The notes under the pieces are model-generated. The model had not been told where the DNA came from. It was given only the letters and a program-made list of their open reading frames with translations, and did not search any database. The translations under genes and the position numbers were made by a program. From NCBI GenBank assembly GCA_031270015.1, contig JAISYH010000030.1, positions 1 to 56,637 of the forward strand: a stretch of DNA of 56,637 nucleotides, in the 5' to 3' direction. Shown piece by piece: positions 8,687 to 18,670 of the stretch (positions are counted from its first letter, which is position 1; the number at the start of each line of letters is the position of its first letter). Origin of the DNA: Burkholderiales bacterium (GTDB taxonomy: Bacteria > Pseudomonadota > Gammaproteobacteria > Burkholderiales > Casimicrobiaceae).

Positions 8687-9388
8687 TTGGATGCAAAAAA
8701 ACTGCTCGGGTATGTTTTTGTGTCGCCGACGTTGTTGCGTCAGGCGCTGACACACCGGAGCGCATTGCCATCGCATAACGAGCGGCTCGAATTTGTCGGC
8801 GATTCAGTGTTGAATTGTATCGTCGCGCAGGTTCTTTATGCGCGTTTTCCGGACATGCCCGAAGGCGATTTGTCGCGCGTTCGGGCGGCGTTGGTCAATC
8901 GTGAAACACTGGCGCGTCTTGCTAAAGAAATCAACTTGGCTCGCTATCTCAAGTTGGGCGAAGGAGAGTTGAAAAGCGGTGGCTCACAACGCGCTTCTAT
9001 TCTTGCCGACGCGCTGGAAGCGGTGTTTGGTGCGGTGTTTATCGATGGCGGATTCGATGCGGCGCGTGATGCGGTTTTCGCGGTATATGGGGAAACTTTG
9101 CGCGACATCGATCCTGAGCGGCTCGACAAAGATGCAAAAACACGTTTGCAAGAATGGCTGCAAGCGCGCCATTTACCGTTGCCCAAATATTCTGTGTCAA
9201 AAATCGGCGGCGAAGCGCACTTACAGCATTTTACTGTCGAGTGTCGGGTGGCGACGCTCGATGAGACGGTATACGGTGAAGGCAGTAGTCGGCGGGTAGC
9301 CGAGCAGCAGGCGGCGGAGCGGGTATTGTGTTTGTTGGAAGCAACGGCGACAACGGCGTCGCGTGCCAAAAAGAAAACCTGCGCGTAA
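8687..9388 (+). CDS. rnc: Ribonuclease III
   Basis: 233 residues. This double-strand-specific endoribonuclease processes rRNA and mRNA. The signature ERLEFVGDS (32-40), with its catalytic glutamate/aspartate, is present, and DALEAVFGAVFIDGG supplies the second acidic set. A double-stranded RNA-binding domain follows from about residue 150 (TRLQEWLQA to RVAEQQAAERVL). The start must be the TTG at 8687, because an in-frame stop lies at 8678-8680 and no ATG or GTG occurs before the conserved N-terminus. No clear ribosome binding site precedes it, so expression may be low or coupled. Confidence 0.93.
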   Translation: MDAKKLLGYVFVSPTLLRQALTHRSALPSHNERLEFVGDSVLNCIVAQVLYARFPDMPEGDLSRVRAALVNRETLARLAKEINLARYLKLGEGELKSGGSQRASILADALEAVFGAVFIDGGFDAARDAVFAVYGETLRDIDPERLDKDAKTRLQEWLQARHLPLPKYSVSKIGGEAHLQHFTVECRVATLDETVYGEGSSRRVAEQQAAERVLCLLEATATTASRAKKKTCA

Positions 9389-9393
9389 ATAAA

Positions 9394-10290
9394 ATGAATT
9401 CGAAAGATAATCATCGCCGTTGCGGATTGGTGGCGTTGGTCGGACGTCCCAATGTTGGCAAATCGACGCTATTGAACCGGCTGATCGATACGAAAATCAG
9501 TATCACTTCGTCGAAGGCGCAGACGACGAGACAACGTGTGCGTGGTATGCTGACCGAAGGCGACGATCAGTTCATTTTTGTCGATACCCCCGGTTTTCAG
9601 ACGCGATACCGCTCGGCGCTGAACGCGCAGATGAATCAAATAGTGCGAAACGCGTTAGATGAAGTCGATGTCGTTGTCGCGGTGTTCGACGCAAAGCCGT
9701 TGAACGACGCCGACGAACAGATCGTACATTTATTGCCACGCAGTAAGAACGTGATCGCGGCGGTGAATAAAATCGACATGATGCAAGATAAATCGCGGTT
9801 ATTGCTATTGCTCAATCAATTAGCGAAACGTTTTTCTTTTTCCGCGTTGGTGCCGTTATCGGCGACGAAAGGTTGGCAAGTGGAGGCGCTCAAAAGAGAA
9901 ATCGCCGCACGCCTTCCAGAAAATGCATGGTTGTATGATGAAAATGAAATCACCGATAAAGATGAACGCTTTTTGGCGGCAGAATTGATCCGCGAAAAAA
10001 TATTCCGTTTGCTCGGCGACGAAATTCCATATTCGACGCACGTGATCGTTGAACGTTTCACCGAAGAGAAGAAAGTGCGGAATATTGATGCGCGTGTTTT
10101 CGTCGAACGTAGCAGTCAGCGGGCGATATTGCTCGGACATCGCGGGCAAACGATCAAACGCGTCGCCAGCGAAGCGCGTCAGGATATGGAGCGATTATTC
10201 GGCGGAAAAGTGTTTTTGACGGTGCGGGTACAGGTAAAATCGGGATGGATGAATGATGCGCGTTTGTTGCGGCAGTTGGATATTCAGTAG
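9394..10290 (+). CDS. era: GTPase Era
   Basis: 298 residues from the ATG at 9394, 5 bp after rnc; the frame extends upstream inside rnc but without family similarity. Era binds the 3' end of 16S rRNA and assists 30S assembly. G1 is GRPNVGKST (17-25), followed by the switch with SKAQTTRQR, G3 DTPG and G4 NKID. The C-terminal KH domain contains ILLGHRGQTIKRVASEARQ. rnc-era coupling is standard. recO, pdxJ and acpS, which often follow, are absent; nagZ comes next. Confidence 0.96.
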   Translation: MNSKDNHRRCGLVALVGRPNVGKSTLLNRLIDTKISITSSKAQTTRQRVRGMLTEGDDQFIFVDTPGFQTRYRSALNAQMNQIVRNALDEVDVVVAVFDAKPLNDADEQIVHLLPRSKNVIAAVNKIDMMQDKSRLLLLLNQLAKRFSFSALVPLSATKGWQVEALKREIAARLPENAWLYDENEITDKDERFLAAELIREKIFRLLGDEIPYSTHVIVERFTEEKKVRNIDARVFVERSSQRAILLGHRGQTIKRVASEARQDMERLFGGKVFLTVRVQVKSGWMNDARLLRQLDIQ

Positions 10291-10326
10291 TCGATTGCTG
10301 TCGGCGGTTTGGCGAAAAGTAAGAGC

Positions 10327-11334
10327 ATGAACGAAATGGAAGAGCCATTGGCGGTTGAGCCGCGTATTTTGGAGCGCGGCGTGATCATATGCGGCGTAGA
10401 GAGCGTTGACCTGGACGAGGACGATAGGCGGCGTTTATTGCATCCACTGGTTGGGGGAGCGATTCTTTTTGCGCGTAATTATGAAGATCGCGCCCAGCTT
10501 ACGTCGCTTTGCCGCGAAATTCATGCGCTTCGCTCTCCGAAATTGCTCATCGGTGTCGATCAGGAAGGCGGGCGAATTCAGCGGCTGCGCGAAGGTTTTA
10601 CTGAAATTCCGCCGATGAGATCGTTGCAGACAGCTTTTTTGCATTCGCCCGCCAAAGCCGAGAATGAAACGCAGCAACTCGGAGCGTTAATCGGCAAAGA
10701 ATTACGAGAAGTCGGCATCGACTTTACTTTTGCGCCAGTACTCGATCTCGATTATGGTTCGAGCGCGGTCATCGGTGACCGTTCGTTCGGCAGCGAACCG
10801 GAAACGGTCGCGCGTTTGGCGGCAGCTTTGCATCGTGGGCTGAGAAGCGCGGGATGCGCAGCGGTCGGCAAACATTTTCCCGGACACGGATTTGTAAGCG
10901 CCGATTCGCATATCGAGGTACCAAAAGACACTCGTACATGGGCGGCTATTCAATCCGACATCATGCCGTATCGCGCGATGATCGCCAATGGCTTGGAAAG
11001 CATCATGATGGCGCATGTGATTTATCCTGAAATGGACATGCAGCCGGCGGGATATTCGTCGTTTTGGATACGTGAAACGCTGCGCAAACGTTTGGGTTTT
11101 CGCGGCTTGATTTTCTCCGACGATCTAGGGATGTTTGGCGCGCAGATCGTCGGCGACTGGGTAGCGCGCGCGGAAGCGGCGACTCAGGCCGGTTGCGACG
11201 TGGTTCTCGCTTGTAATGAATTTGGGGCGATCGACGATCTTTTGGCGCGTTGGCAGCCGAATTTTAGCGGTAATCATCTTTTCGAATTGAAAATGCGCTG
11301 GCAGAAAATGACGCCGCGCCGGATGCACGATTAA
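10327..11334 (+). CDS. nagZ: Beta-N-acetylhexosaminidase (NagZ)
   Basis: 335 residues from the ATG at 10327; a TTG at 10309 in the same frame is possible. It is a glycoside hydrolase family 3 cytoplasmic enzyme that removes N-acetylglucosamine from anhydromuropeptides during cell-wall recycling. The substrate-binding IGVDQEGGRIQRL (75-87) and the family signature KHFPGHG (172-178) with D183 and H185 of the mobile catalytic loop are present. The nucleophile lies in IFSDDLGM. The spacing to folD is 18 bp, so the two may be co-transcribed. Confidence 0.93.
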   Translation: MNEMEEPLAVEPRILERGVIICGVESVDLDEDDRRRLLHPLVGGAILFARNYEDRAQLTSLCREIHALRSPKLLIGVDQEGGRIQRLREGFTEIPPMRSLQTAFLHSPAKAENETQQLGALIGKELREVGIDFTFAPVLDLDYGSSAVIGDRSFGSEPETVARLAAALHRGLRSAGCAAVGKHFPGHGFVSADSHIEVPKDTRTWAAIQSDIMPYRAMIANGLESIMMAHVIYPEMDMQPAGYSSFWIRETLRKRLGFRGLIFSDDLGMFGAQIVGDWVARAEAATQAGCDVVLACNEFGAIDDLLARWQPNFSGNHLFELKMRWQKMTPRRMHD

Positions 11335-11352
11335 TCAACGAAGGAATATGTC

Positions 11353-12219
11353 ATGGAAAATACGACGACGGGCAGAATCATAGACGGCAAAGCGATTGCC
11401 GAACAAGTGCTCGAGGAAGTCAAGATGGCGGTAGACATGCGACGGCGCGATGGTTTGTCGCAACCCGGGTTGGCGGTGATTCGCGTCGGCGACGATCCAG
11501 CGTCCGCTGTTTATGTGCGCAACAAACGGCGCAGAACCGAAGAAGTTGGAATGCGCTCAATTTCGCACGATCTGCCTACCGACACCGACGAAGCTACTTT
11601 ATTGGCGCTGATCGATGAGTTAAATAACAATCCTACCGTGCATGGCATCCTTGTGCAATTACCGTTGCCGCCACAAATCAACGCCGAAGAAGTGATTGAG
11701 CGCATCGCTCCAAAAAAGGATGTGGACGGTTTTCATCCATATAACGTCGGGCGTCTCGTGCTCAAAATGCCGACGCTGCGCTCCTGCACGCCGTTCGGTT
11801 GTATGCGTTTGCTGAAAGAGACGAACGAGGAATTGATTGGTAAGCACGCGGTGATCATCGGGCAATCGAATATCGTTGGGCGACCGATGGCGCTGGAACT
11901 CTTGATGGCGCGCTGCACGATCACCGTTTGCCATTCTAAGACCTACGATTTGCCTGGATTGATCGGACAGGCCGATATCGTCGTCGCTGGAATGGGGCGC
12001 CCGCGTTTCGTGCAGGGCGGCTGGATTAAATCGGGCGCGATAGTAATTGACGTAGGCATTAACCGTCTCGACAACGGCACGCTGTGTGGCGACGTCGATT
12101 TCGAGGCGGCGCGGCAGCGCGCTTCGTGGATCACGCCAGTGCCCGGCGGCGTCGGACCGATGACGATAGCGATGTTATTGACGAATACGCTGGAAGCGGC
12201 GCGCTGGCAAGAACGTTGA
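11353..12219 (+). CDS. folD: Bifunctional methylenetetrahydrofolate dehydrogenase/cyclohydrolase
   Basis: 288 residues, typical length. It converts 5,10-methylene-THF to 10-formyl-THF in one-carbon metabolism. The catalytic region around [15 protein letters not shown] carries the conserved Tyr and Lys. Also seen are the signature [19 protein letters not shown] and the NADP-binding [16 protein letters not shown]. The C-terminal [15 protein letters not shown] block is complete. The start ATG at 11353 has GAAGGAAT just upstream. Confidence 0.97.
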   Translation: MENTTTGRIIDGKAIAEQVLEEVKMAVDMRRRDGLSQPGLAVIRVGDDPASAVYVRNKRRRTEEVGMRSISHDLPTDTDEATLLALIDELNNNPTVHGILVQLPLPPQINAEEVIERIAPKKDVDGFHPYNVGRLVLKMPTLRSCTPFGCMRLLKETNEELIGKHAVIIGQSNIVGRPMALELLMARCTITVCHSKTYDLPGLIGQADIVVAGMGRPRFVQGGWIKSGAIVIDVGINRLDNGTLCGDVDFEAARQRASWITPVPGGVGPMTIAMLLTNTLEAARWQER

Positions 12220-12315
12220 GCGCGCGTTTGCATGGCGCTGACCGCCACTTCGGTTTATGATGACGATTTGTGGCATGGCTTGTATCTTTGATGAATCAAT
12301 TGATTTTGACGACGC

Positions 12316-14472
12316 ATGATGACGACTGAGCGTTTTTCTAACTTTTTCTGGCGATTTTGCTTGACGTTTTGTGTCGTGTGGACATTTTTTCCGTTGACGG
12401 CGACAGCACAACTCAACGGTGACGATGTGACGCTCAACTTTGTGGATGCCGACATTGAAGCGGTTGTCCGTACCGTTTCAGAAATTACTGGACGCAGCTT
12501 CGTGATCGACCCCAGGGTGAAAGGCGCGGTCAATATCATTTCAACACGCCCGGTTTCTCGTGAGCTCGTCTATCCGACGTTGATTTCGGCGTTGCGTATG
12601 CAGGGTATCGCCGTGATCGAAGGCGACGATGTAACCCGTATCGTGCCAGAAACCGACGCGAAACAATACAGCGCCGTTGATAAAGGCAAGGGCGATCAAC
12701 TGATTACCAAAGTAATACCATTGCGCTACGAATCGGCGCCGCCGATGGTCGGTATTCTGCGCCCGCTGGTATCGCCCAATAATACCGTGCTTGCGTTTGC
12801 CGGTAGCAATTCGCTGGTGATTACCGATTACGCGAGTAATATCAAGCAAATCGAAAAAATTATCGCCTCGCTCGATCAACCGCCTGCCGATGAGCCGATA
12901 GTCGTTCCTCTGAAAAATGCATCGGCGCTTGATATGATGCCAATGCTCAACAAATTGCTGGCGGACAACCAAAGTACGGGCGTACAAGCGAGCGATAGCA
13001 AAAATAAAGTCGTTCTGGCTGCCGATGGTCGATCCAACAGCATTCTCGTTCGTTCGGAAAATCCAGGCAGAATTGAGCGCGTACGCGCGCTGATCGAACA
13101 ACTTGATGTCCCCGGTCGACCGGGCGGTAATTTTTTCATTATCTATCTGAAGAATGGCGATGCCAACAATATCGCGCAAACGTTGCAGGGATTGTTAACC
13201 GGCAATAGTGCCAATCACAACGCGGTAACACAGATCACGCAACCGATGAGCAATTTATCGTCTGGGACGACATCGCCGTTGGCGAGCGCCACTGCCGAAA
13301 CTACGGCGTTACCGTTTTCGCCGACGCAGCAAAACAATAATGTTGGTTTCTCGGCGGCGAACGGTGTAACCGTTCAAGCCGATCAAGCGACCAACTCGAT
13401 CGTCGTGATGGCGCCGGAACCGGTGTACAACACGATTCGCGCCGTCGTCGAAAAACTCGACGTGCCGAGAGCGCAAGTATTCGTCGAAGCATTGATCGTC
13501 GAAATGGAAGCGGATAGGGCGGCAGAGTTTGGTATTCAGTGGCAAGTGTTGGGCGATCGGAATCTCGTCGGCGGCACGAATTTCGGCGGCGTCGGGCAGA
13601 ATATCTTGACTGTCGCGGGAAATGTTACTTCAGTTGGGCAAGGACTCAATATTGGTATCATGGATGGGATGGTCACTATTGGTAATCGGCAGTTGATCAA
13701 TCTCGGTTTTTTTGCGCGTGCGCTTGAAACGCAGGGAAAAGCCAATATTTTATCGACGCCGACGTTGCTGACGCTCGACAATAAGGAGGCGAGTATCATG
13801 GTTGGGCAGAATATTCCGGTGTTGACTGGACAATATTCGTCTACCGGCAGTTCCAGCACGGTCGAACCGTTCCAGACCTATGATCGCATGGATGTTGGCG
13901 TGATGCTACGCATCCGCCCGCAGATTACCGAAAACGGCATGGTGCTGATGAATATTTATCAGGAGGTTTCTCGCGTGATCGATTACAGCACCAGCAATCA
14001 GGTTTATTCTGGACCGACGATTTCCAAACGCTCATTAGATTCAGCGGTGGCGGTGGACGATACGCAAATCATCGTACTGGGCGGGTTGATCGAAGACAGT
14101 ATGGTCGATGGTTCGGATAAGGTGCCGCTGCTTGGCGATATCCCGATTTTGGGCAATCTTTTTCGCTATGATTCGCGCAACCGTCAAAAAACGAACCTGT
14201 TGATTTTTTTGAAGCCGACGATCATTCGTACTAATGCCGACGCGCGCGAATACACGACCGAACGTTACCGTTACTTGATGGGTGAGCAGAAAAATCTCGC
14301 GCCGCAAGATCGTTTTTTCTGGCGCGATCCGACCATTCCAGAACTGTTGCCGCAAGAACTTCTGCCTGGTAGCGAAAAACCGTTGCAGGAAATTCCGCGC
14401 GGTGAACCGATGCCATCCGGCGCGATGTTGATTCCGATCACGCCGTTCGTTCCCGAAAAATATTTGCCCTGA
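12316..14472 (+). CDS. gspD: Type II secretion system secretin GspD
   Basis: 718 residues. It forms the outer-membrane pore of the type II secretion system. A signal peptide (about 1-31, ending TATAQ) is followed by the N0 domain (LNFVDADIEAVVRTVSEITG), then N1, N2 and N3 ring-building domains with a Ser/Thr/Ala/Asn-rich linker near residues 290-345. The secretin barrel domain (VFVEALIVEMEADRAAEFG to QKTNLLIFLKPTI) follows. It is the first of three consecutive gsp genes; no gspC precedes it. Two adjacent ATG codons are possible starts. Confidence 0.95.
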   Translation: MMTTERFSNFFWRFCLTFCVVWTFFPLTATAQLNGDDVTLNFVDADIEAVVRTVSEITGRSFVIDPRVKGAVNIISTRPVSRELVYPTLISALRMQGIAVIEGDDVTRIVPETDAKQYSAVDKGKGDQLITKVIPLRYESAPPMVGILRPLVSPNNTVLAFAGSNSLVITDYASNIKQIEKIIASLDQPPADEPIVVPLKNASALDMMPMLNKLLADNQSTGVQASDSKNKVVLAADGRSNSILVRSENPGRIERVRALIEQLDVPGRPGGNFFIIYLKNGDANNIAQTLQGLLTGNSANHNAVTQITQPMSNLSSGTTSPLASATAETTALPFSPTQQNNNVGFSAANGVTVQADQATNSIVVMAPEPVYNTIRAVVEKLDVPRAQVFVEALIVEMEADRAAEFGIQWQVLGDRNLVGGTNFGGVGQNILTVAGNVTSVGQGLNIGIMDGMVTIGNRQLINLGFFARALETQGKANILSTPTLLTLDNKEASIMVGQNIPVLTGQYSSTGSSSTVEPFQTYDRMDVGVMLRIRPQITENGMVLMNIYQEVSRVIDYSTSNQVYSGPTISKRSLDSAVAVDDTQIIVLGGLIEDSMVDGSDKVPLLGDIPILGNLFRYDSRNRQKTNLLIFLKPTIIRTNADAREYTTERYRYLMGEQKNLAPQDRFFWRDPTIPELLPQELLPGSEKPLQEIPRGEPMPSGAMLIPITPFVPEKYLP

Positions 14473-14485
14473 TAGCGCGTCAGTC

Positions 14486-15973
14486 ATGACTTCACCGCTG
14501 CAAGTTCGCATTCCCTATGTGTTTGCCAAAGCGCAGGGCGTTTTGCCGTGGCGTGAAACGGAAAAGACGATTACCGTACTGGTTCGTTCCGACGCCAATG
14601 TCGAGGCATTGCAGGAAATTCGTCGCCTTTCCGATAAAACACTGCATATCGAAGAAAGCAGCTTCGAGCGTTTCGGCGAAGCGTTGGCGCGGATTTATAA
14701 CACTGACGGCGAAGATTCGGCGATCATGCTTAATGATGAATTGGCGCGTGATACCGATCTTTCGCAACTGCTCCAAGAAATACCGATGACCGAAGACTTG
14801 CTCGATAACGACGCGCAAGCGCCGGTCATTCGGATGATCAATGCGCTTTTGTTGCAAGCATTGCGCGAGCAGGTTTCCGATATCCATTTTGAACCGTACG
14901 AAATGCGCTCGGTCGTGCGTTTTCGTCTCGACGGCGTATTGCGCGACATCGTTGAACCGCCACGCGCGTTGCACGCGGCGCTGGTATCGCGGCTCAAAAT
15001 CATGGCGGCGCTCGATATCGCCGAGAAACGTTTGCCGCAAGATGGGCGAATCACTTTGCGACTGGGTGGCAAAAGCGTGGATGTGCGTGTATCGACGCTG
15101 CCGACAGGATACGGAGAGCGGGTGGTTTTGCGTTTGCTCGACAAGGAAGCAGCGCGGCTGGACCTTGCAGCGCTTGGCATGAGCGAGGCGCTGCTTGTCG
15201 GTGTCGATCGCATCATCCGCGAACCGCACGGTATTTTTCTTGTGACAGGTCCCACTGGTTCGGGGAAAACCACGACGCTCTACGCGGCGTTGTCGCGGCT
15301 CGATCGCGCGCGCATCAATTTGATGACTGTCGAAGACCCGATCGAATACGCGCTGGACGGCATCGCGCAAACGCAAGTGAATCCGCGCATCGAATTGAGT
15401 TTTGCGCGCGCGTTGCGCGCTCTGCTTCGTCAGGACCCGGACGTGATCATGATCGGTGAAATCCGCGATCTCGAAACGGCGCAGATCGCGGTACAGGCGT
15501 CGTTGACCGGGCATTTGGTATTGGCGACCCTGCATACCAATGACGCACCGAGCGCGATTACACGGCTGGTCGATATGGGCGTAGAGTCTTATTTGCTGGC
15601 GTCGAGTTTGCTTGGTGTATTGGCGCAACGCCTGGTGCGCGTTTTGTGTCCGCACTGCCGAACGAAAGCCGCGCCCAGCGATGGCGAACGGATGCTTTTG
15701 CGGCAAACGGGATTACAAGAGGTCGATGCGCTTTATGCGCCGACGGGTTGCGACGAATGTAATCATCACGGTTATCGCGGGCGTACCGGTGTTTATGAGT
15801 TATTGCGCATTGACGATGTTTTACGTAGACGAATTCACGAAGGCGCGGTTGAAGATACGCTGCGGCAGGATGCGATACGCGCAGGAATGATTACACTGCG
15901 GCAAGATGGCGCGCGTTGGTTGAGCGAAGGCACGACGTCGTTGGCGGAGCTGGTGCGCGTCACGCGCGCTTAA
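14486..15973 (+). CDS. gspE: Type II secretion ATPase GspE
   Basis: 495 residues. This cytoplasmic hexameric ATPase drives pseudopilus assembly. The Walker A motif is GPTGSGKTTTLY, followed by the Asp box around VEDPIEY, Walker B in LLRQDPDVIMIGEIRD and the His box GHLVLATLHTNDAPSA. The zinc-binding four-cysteine motif (CPHC then CDEC, 60-90 residues before the C-terminus) is intact. It starts 13 bp after gspD and sits directly before gspF, as expected for one operon. Confidence 0.96.
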   Translation: MTSPLQVRIPYVFAKAQGVLPWRETEKTITVLVRSDANVEALQEIRRLSDKTLHIEESSFERFGEALARIYNTDGEDSAIMLNDELARDTDLSQLLQEIPMTEDLLDNDAQAPVIRMINALLLQALREQVSDIHFEPYEMRSVVRFRLDGVLRDIVEPPRALHAALVSRLKIMAALDIAEKRLPQDGRITLRLGGKSVDVRVSTLPTGYGERVVLRLLDKEAARLDLAALGMSEALLVGVDRIIREPHGIFLVTGPTGSGKTTTLYAALSRLDRARINLMTVEDPIEYALDGIAQTQVNPRIELSFARALRALLRQDPDVIMIGEIRDLETAQIAVQASLTGHLVLATLHTNDAPSAITRLVDMGVESYLLASSLLGVLAQRLVRVLCPHCRTKAAPSDGERMLLRQTGLQEVDALYAPTGCDECNHHGYRGRTGVYELLRIDDVLRRRIHEGAVEDTLRQDAIRAGMITLRQDGARWLSEGTTSLAELVRVTRA

Positions 15974-15992
15974 CGAGAGCGGGAAGAGATCA

Positions 15993-17192
15993 ATGTCGCG
16001 CTTTCAATGGGAAGCCGTCAATCGGGAAGGACGTGTCCTACATGGCATGCGCGATGCCGACAACGCGCGCGCGTTGCGAATAACATTACAGAATGAAGCG
16101 TTGACGCCGACATCGATCGAATTGGTCGAAGGCGCTGCCGAACGATTATCGTGGACGAAGTTGCCGCCGGCGATGGTTTCGCTGATCACGAGACAGTTGG
16201 CGACGCTCATTTACTCCGGTCTCCCATTGCATCAAGCATTGCTTGCGGTGATAGAGCAAACTGACGATAAACGCGCTAAGGAAATCGTCGTCGCGTTGGC
16301 ACGACACGTTGCTGCTGGCGAAAGTTTGTCGGCGGCGTTGGCGCGTTATCCGAGAATATTTTCGCCTCTTTATCGCGGGTTGATCGCGGCAGGCGCGGAG
16401 AGTGGCTTGTTGCCAGAGGTGCTGCAGCGGCTCGCCGATTATCTTGACGCGCGTTTGGCGTTGAGACAAAAATTCATCGTGGCGTTGATTTATCCATTGC
16501 TGATTACGATCATCGCCATCGCGGTCATCGTCGTGCTGTTGACGTATGTCGTGCCGCAAGTTATCGCGGTGTACGAACATTCGAGACAAACGCTGCCGTG
16601 GTTGACGCGCGCGTTGATCGGTACGTCGGCATTTCTGAAAGCGACGGATATGTACTGGCTCGGCGGCGGCGTGTTGGCGTCGATCACCGCGATGATCGCG
16701 TATCGGCGCGCCGAAATCCGCGAGCGTGTTCATCGTATTTTATTGCAAACGCCGGTGGTCGGCAGATTGTTCAACAGTCTCGAAACGGCGCGTTTCGCCA
16801 GTACATTGGCGATTCTCGTTGGCAGTGGCGCGCCGCTGTTGCGTGGATTGGAAACGGCAACTGGCGTGTTGACGATGATTCCGATTCAGAAAGCGATCGA
16901 AGTTGCCGTCGTCCGAGTGCGCGAAGGCGCGGCATTGGCGCGCGCATTACGCGAAAGTGGCGTTTTCCCGCCGATACTGATCCATCTCGTCGCCAATGGT
17001 GAAGCCACCGGAAAATTGGCGGAAATGCTACAACGTGCGGCGAGCGAACTCGAAAGCGACGCCGAACGGAAACTGACGTGGATCACCACATTGATTCAAC
17101 CATTGTTGATTGTTGTCATGGGCGCGATTGTATTGGCGCTAGTACTGGCAATCATGATGCCGATTGTGTCGATGAATCAGATGATTCGGTGA
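15993..17192 (+). CDS. gspF: Type II secretion inner-membrane platform protein GspF
   Basis: 399 residues, standard length. It is the polytopic inner-membrane platform on which GspE acts. The repeated T2SF cytoplasmic domains (about 60-185 and 265-385) each end at hydrophobic segments: LIYPLLITIIAIAVIVVLLT, a second near 225-245, and a C-terminal LLIVVMGAIVLALVLAIM. GLPLHQALLAVIEQT is the family's characteristic stretch. A terminator-like hairpin follows at 17240. The pseudopilin genes (gspG onward) are not in the window. Confidence 0.95.
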   Translation: MSRFQWEAVNREGRVLHGMRDADNARALRITLQNEALTPTSIELVEGAAERLSWTKLPPAMVSLITRQLATLIYSGLPLHQALLAVIEQTDDKRAKEIVVALARHVAAGESLSAALARYPRIFSPLYRGLIAAGAESGLLPEVLQRLADYLDARLALRQKFIVALIYPLLITIIAIAVIVVLLTYVVPQVIAVYEHSRQTLPWLTRALIGTSAFLKATDMYWLGGGVLASITAMIAYRRAEIRERVHRILLQTPVVGRLFNSLETARFASTLAILVGSGAPLLRGLETATGVLTMIPIQKAIEVAVVRVREGAALARALRESGVFPPILIHLVANGEATGKLAEMLQRAASELESDAERKLTWITTLIQPLLIVVMGAIVLALVLAIMMPIVSMNQMIR

Positions 17193-17239
17193 ATTATTAT
17201 TCGAGAAAACGAATTTCGCGGCGCGAAAATAAAAGTAGA

Positions 17240-17268
17240 CCGTATCGACCATTGTCAATACGGCTTTA
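17240..17268 (+). terminator. Hairpin after gspF
   Basis: CCGTAT (17240-17245) pairs with ATACGG (17258-17263), with an inner GAC/GTC pairing around a CATT loop, then CTTTAT. A weak T run makes this a moderate terminator candidate closing the gsp genes. The remaining 190 bp to alaC shows no other clear signal. Confidence 0.45.
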
Positions 17269-17463
17269 TATCATGTCTGGACTTTACATGCGGGGCGATA
17301 CGCTTTGGGCGTCATGGTACGCTAAAATCATACAGTGGGGTCAAATACGTTCCTTGGCGAAATTTACTGCATTCAGAAGCATTGCGTAATTAATGGTTGT
17401 TGGTTAGCATTAAAAACCCCGCTCTTTACTACGAACGAGCGATACAGTTTTTAAGGATAAATT

Positions 17464-18648
17464 ATGGAAGAGTTTGAACGGATCAAGCGTTTGCCGCCTT
17501 ATGTTTTTAGCATCACTGATCAACTGAAGATGGAAGCGCGGCGTCGCGGCGAAGACATTATCGACTTCGGTATGGGCAATCCCGACGGACCTACGCCCAA
17601 ACATATCGTCGATAAACTGATTGAGATCGTACAAAAACCGCATACGCACGGCTATTCTGTATCGCGAGGCATTCCTCGTTTGCGTAAGGCGATTTGTGAT
17701 TGGTATCGGCGCCGTTTTGATGTCGAACTCGATCCTGAGAGCGAAGCGATCGTGACTATCGGATCGAAAGAAGGCATCGCGCATTTGGCGCTGGCGACGA
17801 TGGGGCGTGGCGACACGATACTTGTGCCCAATCCGAGTTATCCGATTCATATTTATGGACCGGTGATCGCTGACGCCAATATCGCGCATATTCCCAACGC
17901 GCAAGGCGCGGATTTTTTCAAAGAACTCGAGCGTACGATCAAAAATAGTTTTCCAAAACCGAAGATGCTGATCATCAATTATCCGGCGAACCCGACCGGC
18001 GAGTGTGTTGAACTGCCGTTTTTTGAAAAAGTCGTCGCGCTGGCGCGTGAATACAATATTTATATCGTCCATGATCTTGCCTATGCCGATATTACTTTTG
18101 ATGGCTGGAGGGCGCCATCGATCATGCAAGTCTCTGGTGCGCGCGATGTGGCGGTCGAGTTTTTCACGATGTCGAAAAGCTATAATATGGCAGGTTGGCG
18201 TATCGGTTTCATGGTAGGTAATCGCACGTTGGTTCACGCATTGACGCGTATCAAAGGTTATAACGATTATGGAACGTTTACGCCGATTCAAGTGGCGGCG
18301 ATTGCCGCGCTCGACGGTCCTGACGATTGTGTGCGTGAGATTGCGGCTAAATATGAAAGCCGTCGCAATGTGATGATCAAAGGATTGCACGAACTGGGTT
18401 GGATGGTCGATATTCCGAAAGCGGGAATGTATCTTTGGGCGAAATTACCCGAACCGTATGCTCGACTCGGTTCGCTCGAATTCGCTAAAAAATTATTGAT
18501 TCAGGCGAAGACGTCGGTTTCTCCGGGTATTGGTTTTGGTGAATACGGCGATGATCACGTGCGTTTTGCGCTGATCGAAAACGAAGAACGTTCAAGACAA
18601 GCGTTGCGTGGTATTAAGCAAATGTTTCGAGAAGACGGGTTGGTGTGA
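17464..18648 (+). CDS. alaC: Alanine/pyruvate-type aminotransferase (AlaC-like)
   Basis: 394 residues, a class I PLP aminotransferase of the AlaC/AlaT group. PDG and NPDGPTPKHIVDKL at the N-terminus, NYPANPTGE in the middle and the PLP-lysine segment TMSKSYNMAGWRIGF match the group. It probably transfers amino groups between glutamate and pyruvate to make alanine; other acceptors are possible. In betaproteobacteria this gene commonly precedes hom and thrC, as here (22-bp gap to hom). The start ATG follows AAGGATAAATT. Confidence 0.8.
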   Translation: MEEFERIKRLPPYVFSITDQLKMEARRRGEDIIDFGMGNPDGPTPKHIVDKLIEIVQKPHTHGYSVSRGIPRLRKAICDWYRRRFDVELDPESEAIVTIGSKEGIAHLALATMGRGDTILVPNPSYPIHIYGPVIADANIAHIPNAQGADFFKELERTIKNSFPKPKMLIINYPANPTGECVELPFFEKVVALAREYNIYIVHDLAYADITFDGWRAPSIMQVSGARDVAVEFFTMSKSYNMAGWRIGFMVGNRTLVHALTRIKGYNDYGTFTPIQVAAIAALDGPDDCVREIAAKYESRRNVMIKGLHELGWMVDIPKAGMYLWAKLPEPYARLGSLEFAKKLLIQAKTSVSPGIGFGEYGDDHVRFALIENEERSRQALRGIKQMFREDGLV

Positions 18649-18670
18649 AGATGAAGAAAGGAGGACGGAA

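Noticed and set aside
14492-15706. 404-codon minus-strand open frame opposite gspE
   Set aside because: Arginine/histidine-rich composition typical of the antisense of a real gene; gspE has all catalytic motifs.
17410-18390. 326-codon minus-strand open frame opposite alaC
   Set aside because: Shadow frame; no start signal and biased composition.
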